Below are positions 35,034 through 46,339 of a stretch of DNA of 64,000 nt, in pieces. The notes under the pieces are model-generated. The model was not told where the DNA came from, ran no database searches, and saw only the letters and a program-made list of their open reading frames with translations. Source of the DNA: Larix kaempferi. Lineage: Eukaryota > Streptophyta > Pinopsida > Pinales > Pinaceae. The stretch is taken from contig BSBM01003518.1 of assembly GCA_027924585.1 (NCBI GenBank), forward strand, positions 1 through 64,000, given 5' to 3'. The first letter of the stretch is position 1. Every line of letters begins with the position of its first letter. Position numbers and translations under genes: made by a program.

Positions 35034-35067
35034 ACCCTCGTACCTCAGATGAGTCCCTTCGGGTCCT
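35034..35067. repeat. Composite micro-element, reversed order
   Basis: accctcgtacctcag is followed immediately by gagtcccttcgggtcc, whose centre can form a short stem with a TTCG loop. It has the same two halves as 26552-26585, but in the opposite order. Confidence 0.65.
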
Positions 35068-35424
35068 TGTTTCTCCAGTGTTAGAGGCATAATGCACTGG
35101 GGTCTAAAAATTTCATTTCTATTTAGCAAAATAACTGAAGCTCTCGCATTTAAGGTGATTCCCCTTCCTCTAAGGTGCGGGGGCATAAGTTATAAGCTTA
35201 AGCAGGTGAGGAGCGGAGCCTATTCGTTAAAGTACATTACCTGAAGAGTAAGTTGGGTCTTCTTTTGTCGTGGTTCTGGTAAATAGAAAAGCCTTCGCTA
35301 AAGGCGTATTTGCTAAAGTAACGAAGTGGGTGCCCGGCTGGGGGTTATTAAAGGTATGATTCATTGGGGTGCCCGCTCAAACTCGGAATTTGTCTTTAGG
35401 TCAATAGATTATTTCTTCATTGTC
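35068..35424. other. Unassigned spacer
   Basis: Nothing recognised. 'ttcgctaaaggcgtatttgctaaagtaacg' near 35295-35325 contains a small duplication of 'gctaaag'. Confidence 0.45.
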
Positions 35425-35474
35425 CCTACGGCTTGGGCCTAGGCGCCTTCATCCTCAAGTCAAGGGTCGAAGCG
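35425..35474. repeat. Inverted repeat, left copy
   Basis: The segment with gcttgggcctaggcgccttc, then 'atcc', 'aagtc' and 'agggtcg', matches the reverse complement of 36250-36300 with several substitutions. A third, shorter relative (gcgccttgggcctgggcg) lies near 35609. Confidence 0.75.
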
Positions 35475-35731
35475 AAAAGCCTCTGTTCTGATACGCGGGT
35501 TTTATGATATGAAACCCGTGGGTTGAGGGGGTTCGAGGATATTGATCCACCAGGGGAAGCACTTCGTATTTGGTATAGATAAATAAATCCATTAGTAATG
35601 TTCCTCGCGCCTTGGGCCTGGGCGTCAGAATAAAAAAGTAAAGGGGCTCCAATCAAAAAGGCCCCATTAACTAGTTCCCCCCAATCAAGTTGACACGGCC
35701 GCCCCGCCCTTCTAACTACCCAAATTCCCAT
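35426..35731 (-). CDS. Hypothetical open frame, 101 codons, GC-richer than flanks
   Basis: A true ATG start (35731) and a base composition richer in GC than neighbouring DNA make this one of the better open frames, but no family is recognised. Part of its sequence is the dispersed element at 35425-35474 and a small palindrome around 35500-35525 ('acgcgggtttta...aaacccgtgggt'), so it is likely a composite. The GC-rich 'cttgggcc' phrases resemble what I recall from plant mitochondrial introns and spacers. That is an impression, not an identification. Confidence 0.2.
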   Translation of the reverse strand: MGIWVVRRAGRPCQLDWGELVNGAFLIGAPLLFYSDAQAQGARNITNGFIYLYQIRSASPGGSISSNPLNPRVSYHKTRVSEQRLFASTLDLRMKAPRPKP

Positions 35732-35784
35732 ATGGATAGATAAATGAATCTTCTGCTAATGCTGCAACCCAACTATCCAGTAGA

Positions 35785-35892
35785 AGTACCGTACGACATA
35801 TAGTGACTGGTAGTAGATAGAGAGAAGACAGATCAGACAGTATACGCCTTCAGCATCAGTTACCAGTCATTCACTATATGTCGTACGGTACT
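35785..35892. repeat. Long near-perfect inverted repeat
   Basis: The left arm 35785-35812 (agtaccgtacgacatatag then tgactggta) is matched by the right arm 35861-35892, which is its reverse complement except for a four-base insertion. The loop is 48 bases. A third partial copy (tatcgtacggcactgaag) follows at 35901. A cruciform or RNA hairpin is possible. Confidence 0.95.
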
Positions 35893-35929
35893 GATACTTA
35901 TATCGTACGGCACTGAAGCTGAGATCGTC

Positions 35930-36075
35930 TATATGCTTCCTTTTGCTTATGGGAATTAGGCTAGTTCGAATGCTGGGATTGCTGGTCATAGTGCAGCTCT
36001 AACTGCTGATGGAACTTATCTGGGGAACTGAGGAAGAAGCTGGGGATGATGCTGATGGAATCCAGTTGAAACTGA
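35930..36075 (+). repeat. Degenerate Ala/Ser/Thr/Gly-type repeat, copy 3
   Basis: Phrases 'gctgggattgctgg', 'gcagctctaactgctgatgg', 'gatgctgatgg' and 'aactgattatgc' recall the 46.34-46.87 kb tract; one stretch would read AGIAGHSAALTADGTYLGN. It is short and broken. Confidence 0.55.
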
Positions 36076-36123
36076 TTATGCTTTTATATACGTCATTACC
36101 GATGCGGGAAATAAAGCTGCATT

Positions 36124-36705
36124 TCAACCCTTTACCCAACCCCTCCCTATTTTAGAGATGTGAGTGGATACGGTGCGTGCATGGAAAGGCTCCTTACTGG
36201 ATTCTTGAGAAACAAAAAGGAAAAGGAAACCAGCCCTACCGAGCAAGCTCTCTACGACCCTCGACTTACCGGATGAAGGCGCGAAGCCCAAGGCGGAGGG
36301 AATTCTTAAATAAATCAATTTAACTTCATACAAATTATAGTTTTCAACTCAGAACACGTTTTCGGAATTGACCGGAAGGAACCAAATGACCGGACTTGCT
36401 TTGAGGAAGATGACTTTGATTTCGTCCCTCACCCGCACTTGTATTAAATTGGCAATTTGGCTTCTTATAAATGTGATTTCGAGAACCCGGTTGATCCATA
36501 AGCCTAAGAACCGAGGTGCGGAGCGAGACAACACCGCGTTTCAGAAGCTTTTTTAGAATCAACAGACCCACCCCACAAGACCCAACTTGCTCTTCGGGGC
36601 AGACAGAGTGGATACCCCAACAGAGTGTGGAAGCTTACAACCCCCCACAGGTGAAACACTTCGTACCTTTCTCTCAATGAACTATTGCCAGGATACATCA
36701 TTCAT
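36124..36705 (-). other. GC-richer segment with several minus-strand frames, unassigned
   Basis: Overlapping minus-strand frames of 61-75 codons (36534-36349, 36571-36344, 36333-36124, 36701-36504) cover this stretch. One of them reads LIQVRVRDEIKVIFLKASPV, a mixture of charged and hydrophobic residues not typical of random DNA, but no family is recognised. I considered a mitochondrial ribosomal protein or intron piece and could not support either. Positions 36250-36300 are the right copy of the inverted repeat paired with 35425-35474. Confidence 0.35.
36250..36300. repeat. Inverted repeat, right copy
   Basis: The reverse complement (ccgccttgggcttcgcgcc, then 'ttcatcc', 'aagtcgagggtcg') matches 35425-35474 with several substitutions. 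The copies are about 0.8 kb apart in opposite orientation. Confidence 0.75.
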
Positions 36706-36790
36706 TCACAGACCAGAGCCCCTTACTACCAATGCATGCCATTAAACGTCAAGTTTTTGTTGATCGAACCATCAATGCTTCCCATGATCG

Positions 36791-37180
36791 AGAATTGCTG
36801 GATGGTCCATTAGCTCAGAGGGCAGGTTACCTTTAGCAGAGAGGATATATATTGTGTGGAACTGCCCCGGCCAGATAGATTGAATCTAAACAGCCTTAAC
36901 TTTAGAGACACCGCTGGATTATCGATTCAACGAGGGAGGGTATAAACTTTTGTAGCTTACCTTGCTCCCCCTGCCAATGGTTGGATCACATGGCTTGATG
37001 GGATGGTGGATTTATTATCGAGGACTTGTTTGTACCTATGCCTTTACATTAGCAATTCTGGATGGGTCCATTAGCCGAGAGATAAGGTTTCCTTTTAGCA
37101 GCTGAGAGATATCGTGTGGAACTTGTCCCGGATAGATTGAATCTAAACAGCCTTACTTTAGAGGACATGGTGGCTGGATG
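36791..37180. repeat. 130-bp direct repeat, 260-bp spacing
   Basis: 36791-36920 and 37051-37180 share 'ctggatgg(g)tccattag', 'agagata', 'tatcgtgtggaact'-type text and the exact stretch agattgaatctaaacagcc. Divergence is modest, with small indels. It belongs to the array block that continues to 38.7 kb. Confidence 0.9.
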
Positions 37181-38720
37181 GATGATTGGTAATCAGAGAA
37201 CCTTATGTTGGATGGGCTTCATACTGCATCGCTAGGATATGATGCTCACACTTGCCTTTCTTAATATTAGGAGGGACCGCTATTAACTACCCTTTTCTTA
37301 TATTATGGTTTCAGGACGGGACAAGATCAGAACCACCTCAGACTACTTATCTTACTTGAATGCTTCGGCTAGGAATGACGCTTCGTAGTTGAGGCGAGGC
37401 ATCATGCTAGTCATTTCACCCTTTTTACCCTTGCCTTACCATATAAACCTATCCACCTTAAGACCTAGACCTGTTCACCCTATAACACACCCTCGCTTAA
37501 GGAATTGCTTAGCGGGGATACTGCTATCCGACTTCTACAGAATGGGATAGGATGGGTGGGCATACAGCAGCACAAGCTTCAACTTGCTTTCAGATGGATG
37601 CTCTGGGTACCATACCCTAGTGTTCCCGCTGAGGAGGAAGTCTTGCCTATATGATTCATCCCTTAGAATACACTGCATTTTAGGAAGGAATAGACCCATC
37701 TTTTAATGCCTACACCTTCTAGTTAGTTACCCGCCTGAATCACTAGACCTGCCTTATAACACTTCTTGAATTAATCGCTTAGTGGGAACAGCTATAAGTT
37801 TTTTCTTCTCAGGACAGGAGAAAACTACCCCATCGCCTGTAATACTACCCCACTCACATATAACCATCACGTAGTACCCCCTAGACGCCTTAGATTCGCG
37901 AGCGATACAGCTTCCAGAACACTTACTGAATTATTATTCTGGGTATATTTGATCTATTTTGAATTGCATTTAAGAAGCTTTTCGGAATTACGGACCAAGC
38001 GGCAGAGCTTTTAGATCATCTTGCTTGAAGGGAGGGGATAGGCACTTTTATAACATTTGTATTAACTTTATAACAGCGCACGGATATTAAAGGTTTAGAC
38101 TTACACCCTGGGTGGGCTACTGGATACCTTACAGTTTTGATGTAGGGAGGGAGTTTTCTTTATCCCTTACCAACCAACCCTTGGCTGAAGCCAGTAAGAA
38201 AGGAATCGGGGCGGGGATACAGCACAATCTTTATTTATTAGAGGTATAACATATTAACTTATTGGGTTGGCCAAGCCTCTACTCTTCATCCTCCATTAGA
38301 AGAACCCACTGCTAGGTGCTAAGAGACCTACCTGCTTTTCATTTCATGTCTGCTACCCACCTGATGATAGTTACCCAATGTACTACCTAGACCTGTTAGC
38401 ACCACTTGATGATTTTATCTTAGGGAAGGTACCACTATAGACCCGGCATAGAATGGCATGAAACCCACTTTATTACTCTTCCTTACCTCTAAATTCTGTG
38501 TTTATTAAGGATAAGAACACTTTCCCCGATATTTCGACAGCTTTTGCTTTTTCCCTATATAAGCGGCGTTCCCACCCACCAATCAAGCTACCTAGATAAG
38601 CCAGTTACTTTTCTTTTTCTCGCAACTTTGGGAAATGATACTAGCTAAAACCTGGGCTTGGCAACACCCCCTTTCAGATGAGACTTTCCCCAGGATTACC
38701 TGGTGCTTCAGGGTCTTTTT
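37181..38720. repeat. Degenerate array 'cctagacctgttag', block 2
   Basis: The motif series 'acctagacctgtt', 'acacttcttgaatta' or 'accacttgatgatt', and 'gcttag.ggg.a' recurs near 37450-37530, 37715-37800 and 38385-38430. Phrases such as 'ggataggatgggtgggcatac' (37548) match block 1 (32940). 'ctagctaaaacctgggcttgg' near 38641 matches 33925 in block 1. No gene is present. Confidence 0.75.
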
Positions 38721-39186
38721 CTTATTCTTAATCTATGAGGCTTCCTGTGTTAAGCCCCTTTCCTTTTAGTAAAAAAGGAGAGGAGGAAGGAACGATTCTG
38801 TTCCGTACTGGTAAGTTTACGAGAGGGAAGGCTATAATGCCCAGGACTAATGCGCAAGTGTTGAAGGATCTCCCGTTGCCAATGGATTACTACGCACGGA
38901 TTCATTCATGCGGGATGTGAACGCCTATTTATCTCACTCCCCTCTTTTATCCCCCGGAGGTACACCTGGTTCGTCGGTCTGTTATAGGTAGTAGATTCCC
39001 TTTGAACTAAAAGAAATTGTAGAGCCTGCTATAGCACCCACCCAAAGTGTACACCACTTTATAGTATTGGATAAGTCAGAATGCAATTTCCTTAATTTGC
39101 TCTCTCCCTTGCAACCTTTCCAATTCCATCTTAGTTGGGGGTGAGGCCCGGCGGAGACTTATTTATTCAAATGTTTCTGTGGCTCG
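38721..39186. other. Unassigned spacer
   Basis: An open frame at 38735-38920 (61 codons, ATG, Lys/Arg/Pro-containing) has no recognisable motif and is not called. Nothing else is seen. Confidence 0.45.
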
Positions 39187-39319
39187 GTAACGTCCAGCAT
39201 TAGTCCGTGGGATAGCCACCACTCACTGTTTGTAATGTGCAGCATTTGCCCATTAGTTCGTGGGAGATGCATCGGTAGTAACTTGCAGCATATGAGTCCG
39301 TGGGAGGATATCCATCGGG
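39187..39319. repeat. Three-copy tandem repeat, unit about 45 bp
   Basis: Copies at 39187-39220, 39231-39274 and 39278-39319 share 'gtaac.t.cagcat', 'agtccgtggga' and 'ccatcgg', with indels in between. The minus-strand frame 39159-39356 is produced by the repeat. Confidence 0.85.
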
Positions 39320-41630
39320 CGTTACATCGAATCCACTTGAGTTCCAATTGTTGCAATAATGATAAGAAAAAACTATATCATTTCAGAATGTTTTATCTAT
39401 AATAGCCATGTCAGGTTGTTCTCCATATATGAAACCCGATATAGACGTTGAACTTGTCCAGGTCCAATGCTAACATACTAGATGAGGTTCCACAACCGTT
39501 AGGGGGTTGGCACTAGTAACCACTATCAGGTTAGGTTTAGTTTATGTTATGAGGTGATTGGAGGCCAGTGAGGTGGGTCATTAAGGGTCCGAAGAGGTGC
39601 ACCTTAAAACATGTAGCTTCCGGATCTAATTCCACTAGCGCTATTCCAGGAATAAAAACACCAGTGAGTGATGCCCCACCCAGGATTCTTTGTCACTACT
39701 ACTAGATCCAGGTTCGATGCTGCTGGTCGTCGACCCCCCAAGGTAAGCGGTGGTTATCCACTGCCGGTACTACTATTTCATGTCCAGTGTGTAGGTGATA
39801 TCGTCCCCCCCATCCTGGACAAATATCTGAATCACACACCTGCAGAGATACCAGCCCCACCTGCCAACACCGGGAAACAACAGGCGGACGGTTTAAACAA
39901 CTTACAAGAGAGGCATTGATTGATCAGACTTTATCCCCTTGATTACATCTTCCGAGAAAGGCGTTACCAACGGAAGCAGGCAACTTCTTATTCCTCAACC
40001 CTCCCTTGAACCTTCCACCTCTTTCTAACCATGGAACTAAGTGCATAGACATAGATTAGCCTCATACTTGCAAATATATATTATATATATATTACCAAAA
40101 TTTGCCTTGCCCTCCTTCTTTTGATGGACAACATCTTTGAAAAGAAACTTTCAGCTTTCAACCTTTTACCAAGGGTCAGAAGCCTCTCACCAGGAGCCTC
40201 CCACCTTAAGCCATTCACCTCCAACCTTTAGCCGGCCAAGCCCAACAAAATAAGCCATTAGGCATAAACCATTCATGCTGTTACTTACGTTAATATTCAA
40301 TTTGAGCAGCTGAGCATGGGTGGTGATCAGGCGTTTAAATGCAATGAAATTAAAGGAAGGAGGAGCAGAGTGCGAATGATGGTGCAACATGAGAACTTAG
40401 CTGATTGTCGTATAATTACATATATAATGCAATAATAAGAACAAAGGGTTGGGGGGTTCTTAGGTTTTTTGCTCCCAAACTCACACATTGCAGCCAAGCA
40501 AGTTACCACCAGAGCTGATATTCTCAGATATTGTGATTGATCGATGGCCTCCTACCAAGTTCGGCGTAGGCAATAACTTAATACATTGAGCATGTTGTTT
40601 ACATAATGAGCATACCCAATTGAGCCTACCAACAGACGATATTGATTGAGGAAGCTGGAAGAATCAAACTTACCCAAAGAGCCCACCAATTAATCCCACA
40701 CAGATGCCAGAAGTCAACAGCCACCTAGTGTCTTAATAAAAAAGAGTGTCCATTGGGCAGTCCATAGATAGGGCTAAGACGGGAGCTAGTCCACTGTGTT
40801 TCTTAAGACTATATACCTTACCTAAGACTTATTCGTTCACTCTATGAAGCTATCTTTTTATATCTATGGTGACAAGTGGGGACTACACTTCTATACTTAC
40901 CTTATGGCTAGTACCGCTTGCTAAGGAACTTACTAAGGCTAATTATACTACAGCTATAATAGTTTTTACTGTATGGGACAACCTTACTCTACAGACAATA
41001 TATAAGTTCACCACTGGATACCATTCAAACCATACCAATGGATAAGGTCCACATGTTCACAACAGAAGGGACTAAGAAGGTGCATCGTAATATTTAATAT
41101 AAAAGGAATTTTGTGCATCGTAATATAAACGAATTCCGCTGGCAGTCTCTCGCTAACTAAGACCTTGGGCAAGTTACTAAGACTTTTAAGCTATTACTGT
41201 AGGCAAGTTACAAGGCCTTACTCTACTTTGTTTACGAAATATGGCTTTCATTCAATACAAGTACATAGGGCAGTCCAGACTAATGCTAAGACTAGAGCTA
41301 TTACATTAGGGCTAATTGACATGAACTAATGCTATTACCCTTCTAGGGTTATTACCTTATTAGGTAAAAAAGTTGAAAGAAAGCTAATTTCTATACCGTA
41401 AAAAACCGGCTTCTTTTTCGTTCAAGGCTAGGCTAAGTATGGAACTTATGCTCAATAGTCAAGGTTCATCGTTGTGGATATTCTAATAGATTTAGTTTAA
41501 TTATAGAATGTAAGGCAAGAACATTTATATGTATTGACAGTGAGTACGTGACCTGTCGTAGATCCCCCGTACACAAAAGGAGTTGTTATACTCTACCTGT
41601 TTCCGATTTACCATGCCTGGAAGGAGGAAG
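39320..41630. other. Unassigned region
   Basis: One 'gatatagacgttgaacttgtcc' copy of the dispersed family lies near 39441. An open frame at 39668-39919 (83 codons, ATG) ends in a polar stretch (ANTGKQQADGLNNLQERH) that resembles retroelement linker by character only. An AT palindrome lies near 40073-40095. 40.7-41.5 kb has recurring 'aagactt' and 'actaagac' phrases, likely an old array. No gene is supported. Confidence 0.5.
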
Positions 41631-41634
41631 TTAT

Positions 41635-41865
41635 GCTTATTGTGCATTACCCATTTTATGGTGCCATTTTGATGTAGTTTATACGCTACCAGTTTGAAAA
41701 CCACGTGCCCAGAAATCAAGGTGTCATTCTATGTGCGTTACCAGCTCGACGTGCACAGGAAGCAATTCTATGTGCGTTAACAGTTCTCAATACACCATGT
41801 CCAGGAATGAGGTAGTGGCTCTTAGTGTATTAATAGTTTATAATATCCATGCCGGCTTTCGTGCA
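41635..41865. repeat. Degenerate tandem array, unit about 45 bp
   Basis: Four to five copies of a unit like 'ttctatgtgcgttaccagtt' plus 'acgtgcccaggaa' lie near 41635, 41683, 41727, 41765 and 41820. Earlier decayed copies may reach back to 41545. Confidence 0.8.
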
Positions 41866-42599
41866 ATTTTATCCTTATGTTAGAGCGCTCCACCTCACAC
41901 CACTATGTTGCCCATCGCTTTAATCAATCCATCAAATAAATCACCCCTAATCGTTGGTGACCACTCACTTGACAAACTCACTTTGAATCCGTGTCCCTAC
42001 CCCTCCATTACTGCATCCATCCACGCATCCATCCATGCATCCATGCATTTACAGTTAGACCGCATTCACCCATTAATGCATTCTACCCATACTCATTCTT
42101 TCATACGCCCCATTCATTATGGTTTATTTATTGCTAACATTTTCCCCCATGATTAGTACTGCTAACGCTTGATCCAGGATGGATTAGTACCGCTCTCGAT
42201 ACCCGCAAGGAACCCGCCACATAGACGAGACACTGGATACATTGTGTGAGCTTACGCTGGCCAAGAACAGAGGTGATTTTCCCAATGGAGGAGCTTTACA
42301 TTGAAGGTAAACAATTATAGGTTTACACAATCAGGTGAGTTAGCACGTTTGTGAGTGATTCATTCCGGGATGCCGTCGAACTTGAATAGGCCTGGACATA
42401 TACGTGGAACATAAAGACGTGGCCATTATTACGTGGTGATCCCGACGTGGTGATAACATAGCGCGAGTTAGCTTACCATATTCCATATACAATATCACAT
42501 AGCTAGTAGTTATATATTCTATATAATAGCACCTGTTTTTAGAAGTCGCTGAGCCCATTAGTGAATAAGAACATATATAATGCAATAACCGCTGAGGTC
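41866..42599. other. Unassigned, with a 'ccatccatgcat' run
   Basis: Near 42013-42046 short units 'catccatgcatc' repeat. The open frame 41905-42156, with many His and Ser residues, follows from that run. Near 42395-42460 'cgtgg' recurs ('acgtggaac', 'gacgtggcc', 'tacgtggtg', 'gacgtggtg'), similar to 48.77-48.81 kb. No gene is recognised. Confidence 0.55.
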
Positions 42600-43090
42600 A
42601 GAGACATAGGTTCAAAGTCTATTCCCACCAAAATATGATTTCCAAGGGCTAGTCCAAAGGAGTTTTAGTTCCCACAAGGAGGTTCCAAGGGCTAATCCAA
42701 AAACCTAATTCCCAAAGCAGTAGGGCATAGGTTCCCAGGGAGGAGTTATAAAGCATAGGTTAAAAAGTATAATCAAGGAAGGTTCCCAAGGCTGAGAAGT
42801 GTCAGGCTGTTCCAAAGAGGTCTGAGGCATAGGGTCAAAGGCTAGTCCCACAAAAGTGTCAGTATTTAGTAGTTTTAAAGGGCTAGTTCCTCCGGATTAT
42901 AAGATCAAAAGGAAGAAGGTCCTAGTAGGGGTAAGTATGGTCCTAAGTAGTAGTTTCAAAATAGATTGTACCAAGTCAGTATGGAGTTTCAGGTCCCATG
43001 CGGTTTCCAAAAAGGCGCAGTTTATGGCTTTACCGATGATTGTAAGGTCAAAGAAGGTCCCGCCCAAGGAAGGCTGAGTGTAAGGTCTCA
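42600..43090. repeat. Degenerate tandem array, unit about 35-50 bp
   Basis: Copies resemble aggttcccaaggctagtcc with 'aaagg' and 'gcatagg' phrases between them: near 42609, 42640, 42682, 42729, 42779, 42833 and 42875. The open frames at 42856-43077, 42966-43169 and 42897-43091 cross the decayed end of the array and are not called as genes. Confidence 0.75.
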
Positions 43091-44080
43091 AGGGAATGAT
43101 AGGCTGGAAGGTATAGGGATGATTTTACAAAGTATAGTTAAAATGATTGCATTATATATGTGCATATAAAAACACGATAAGCAGTTTAGCACCAGCTCAA
43201 ACTCACAAGTTTTTCCTTATTAACTTCCGTTTCCTCCCCGTCTAGCCGATCTTGTCCTGTATCTGTGTAATACTCCAATGGTTATCCGTGCACTTGATCA
43301 ACACGCTCGAGGTTGTGTCTTCTTAATTGATCCATCCGTAGTTGTCCCACCCCAGCCTACCTGTAGATGGCAGTTGTCTGGTGTACCCCCCCCTGAATAT
43401 CTAGGCTAGCAATATTGATGGTCACCCCGCTTCAACTGGACATACACTTTGAACCATGCACTACATGGAGGGAACATCCCGTGGAGACCTCACGATATCG
43501 CCATGGAGACGTTTTGAGATAAGAGAGACCCACCATCACACAGAAATAATAATAAAAAAAGCACATACTCTGTAGCAAAATATATAATAAATGCCAAAAT
43601 ACTTTCACAGCCTCCTTCGAAGCGTCCACCCCGTCCTATGGGGTTATTCTGTGCACCCCGTGTCCCGGTGCTCGTTCACTGCACTCGTTGTTCACTGCAC
43701 ATACATAGCCCTGTCTCGGGATTATAGTATATTTGTCAATGAAATAAGAAAATATCTAAATCCATGCGCATCAGTGTACTCGCTGGGCTGGCGACGGTTG
43801 AACTGCTAAATTAACGATATGGGGTGAACATATGTATGTGTTGGGATGACGGTTTTTTTTATCCGTCTGTGCAACTCAGGTTGTGGGATGGTGAATGAGG
43901 TGTTTCAAAGAGGTATATATTTGAAAAGATATTTCAAAGTATTGGTTTAAATCAATCTCTAAAGAAATTGCTCACTTGGATTCACACCATCTCCCATGTT
44001 ACTTATTTGGGTGTGTGGGGCCGGGTTTATCTCTGTTTAAATAGAAGAGAGAGCTAGCTTGCTTTTGGATGAGCTTCCAG
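43091..44080. other. Unassigned region
   Basis: Contains one 'gatatcgccatggagacgttt' copy of the dispersed family (43493-43513), which closely matches the one near 25450. 'gtgcaccccgtg', 'ctcgttcactgcac' and 'tcgttgttcactgcac' (43650-43700) form a small repeat. No gene is recognised. Confidence 0.5.
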
Positions 44081-44770
44081 ACAGACTGCATTCATTGGAA
44101 TCACACTTGCTTAAATCTGCTTGGTACCAGACTATTCCGGCCAAGCCTCAAACATTGATTTAGTAATTATAACCCACTGGCCAGGAGGACTCCCTACCCC
44201 TTTCATTTTAAGGAGGTATGGCACTATGACTATTTACCTTTAACCAACAGCTATAACTCTACCAACCAAAATACCTGGACCTGTTAGCCCTAGCTGGGAC
44301 CACTTTAGAATTGAATCCCTTAGGAGAGACCAACCTACTATATATCCTAGATTTGGATTTGATGGCATAAAACAACAACCTTACCCGCTACGCTCCTTAA
44401 CCTCTGTGTTTCCTAACTACTTGTTGCCCTATACCACCCACCTTCCCTTTATGAAATTACTTAGGAGAGGAGGAAATACTATGGCTATGAACCCTTTACC
44501 TTACCTTCCCTTGTTACCCAACCTGCTACCCACCTGAAGATCTAGACCCTAGTCTCCCCCACTTTATTTATGAATCGCGCTTACGGACGGGATTGAACAA
44601 GCTTACCCTTCCTTTATTACTGCCCACCACAACACCACTGGATAGATACACTGCTTAACCTTCTTATTACACGCCTTATCTTAGCTTAGCTTTGATACAG
44701 CATTCACAGGCGTTCGAGAAAAACTGATGAATTCATTGTAGTAGGGTGGGTAGCCACTCTTGCTATTAAC
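44080..44770. repeat. Degenerate array 'cctagacctgttag', block 3
   Basis: Copies of the block 1/2 unit lie near 44265-44345 (acctggacctgttagccc, then 'gaccactttagaattga' and 'cccttaggag'), 44425-44495 and 44520-44590. The stretch 44620-44735 matches 33600-33690 closely, apart from indels (both have 'acacgcctta' and 'cacaggcgttc'). It closes with 'agccactcttgctattaacc', matching 33778 in block 1. Confidence 0.8.
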
Positions 44771-45430
44771 CTCACTCCGTCCCTCGCCCTCCCGGTGGTA
44801 AATATATCGAGCTGCAAGCTAGGATCAGAAGAGAGGGTCCGAGATTTAGCGGTGTACGAATTGGATTATTATTTCTCTCTGAAACTAGGGATGGCTGGTA
44901 GGCATAATAGGGCTAGCTGGGGTGGATGGGGGGGGGCGAGGTACGCAGGGAAGAAGCTCGAAAAAAGGGAGGGGGCGTATAGGGCCAAAGAATAGATAGA
45001 TAAGGCCGGGTTATCACTCTCAAATTGACCAGTCTTACCCCAAAAAAACCACGAAACACTAGGGTCTACCTCGAATGGCATACTTGAGCTGGCATACTTG
45101 AAGACATACTTGACTAAAGACAGGAAGATGACATGGTCGTTACTTACGAGCCTTTAGATCGAGTTACAATAAACTGATTGGATTGGATTTTATACTAATG
45201 AGTCTTCTGAGAAGGGCGTTACCTAATGCCACATCTTCCAATAGAGGCGTTCCCACCAAACACTGCCCCAGATTACGAGAAAAGCGTCCTCATCACTTCC
45301 AATCTCACGTCCACATAATTCTTAATCTCACGTTCCAATACGTAGCCACATCCACAGAAAAAGCTCTTTAAAAAGAAAAGAAGAATAAATCTAGTTAATC
45401 TCCATTCTGTGAAAAATAGTTCCAAGTTCA
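44771..45430. other. Unassigned spacer
   Basis: A G-run-rich segment (44920-44970) and a plus-strand frame at 44795-44995 are seen, without recognisable motif. 'ggcatacttgagctggcatacttgaagacatacttgac' near 45077-45115 is a short repeat of 'catacttga'. Confidence 0.5.
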
Positions 45431-45439
45431 ATATAAGAG

Positions 45440-45725
45440 CCATAGTACTTATTCTACCTGCCTGAGCTTTTATCTCGACCTTCCCGCCTGCTTCGACCTT
45501 GTGACCTGCCCTCTTGCTGTCCATCTATTGATTGCTGCCCGTCTTTCTATCCCTGAAATATGATCTCTAGCTACCTGTCTATCAATTGTTGCCACCCGAC
45601 CTACGAAGAGCTTGGCAGAACGCTGCGCTCAACTAACCTGGACCTATGAGACTTCGACTTGCAACCTTTGCGACCTCCAACCTGCCTTCATTTAACTTAC
45701 TGATGCCTTCGACCTTTTATTTATA
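45440..45725. repeat. Degenerate repeat 'cgacct.gcc..ctatcaattg'
   Basis: 'tcgaccttcccgcctgc', 'tcgaccttgtgacctgccc', 'acctgtctatcaattgttgcc', 'ctatctattgattgctgccc'-like phrases and 'gcgacctccaacctgcc' recur every 30-60 bp. A weak array with C/T-rich strand bias. Confidence 0.55.
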
Positions 45726-46335
45726 CCTCGATTGATACCCTATTTATATTGCTACCCGTTTCTATATAGATATAGCCCGCATATTTATTGAGAACTGACG
45801 ACGATGAACTTGACACAGCTTGCTGGCTGGAGAGACGACACGTTAGGTGAGATGGATGATGCTTAGATCGCAACTGAGGAAGATTATATTCTATTTACAA
45901 GAAAGAGCAGCACCAATTGATTTAGATATTGATTAGGAGGAGTCTTCCCCAAATAGCCAACCGAGATATGAAGAGTTTGAGGAAGGAAAGTAGCTGGATG
46001 AGTCATAACCGAGCCAGTATTATGGGAGGGGCTAGAGCCAAGATCTCAAAGACTTGACCCTTTTGCCAGAACTTTAGCCCAGTTCAACAGAAGGAATAAG
46101 CCATTCACCAGTTGAGATAATACATGCTGTTCGTTGATTTACAATTTGAGGATCATATGCTTCTTCATACAAGTGGCTATACAATTAATTACATAACCTT
46201 AAAGCCAAGTCCACCTCCACAAAGAGGCCGCCCAATCCACGCTTATTCCAATCCTCACACAACAACATGGAGAGTTGTGACTTAACCTTTCGATTCCTCC
46301 TTCGCCTACGGAAACTGCTTATTCAAATGATGACG
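45726..46335. other. Unassigned spacer
   Basis: No gene is recognised. The plus strand from 45800 to 46060 is rich in 'gaggaag'-type phrases (Asp/Glu codons) with stops in every frame. Confidence 0.45.
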
Positions 46336-46339
46336 TGAA

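Noticed and set aside
36349-36571. Mitochondrial ribosomal protein or group II intron piece
   Set aside because: Neither conserved protein motifs nor an intron domain V hairpin could be found; kept only as an unassigned GC-rich segment.
36805-36850. 'attagctcagagggcaggtta' looks like the D-arm of a tRNA
   Set aside because: No acceptor or anticodon stem and no T-arm follow at the right spacing, and the segment is part of the 130-bp direct repeat.
42856-43169. Open frames of 64-73 codons on both strands
   Set aside because: They lie on the decayed end of a tandem array and have no domain or consistent composition.
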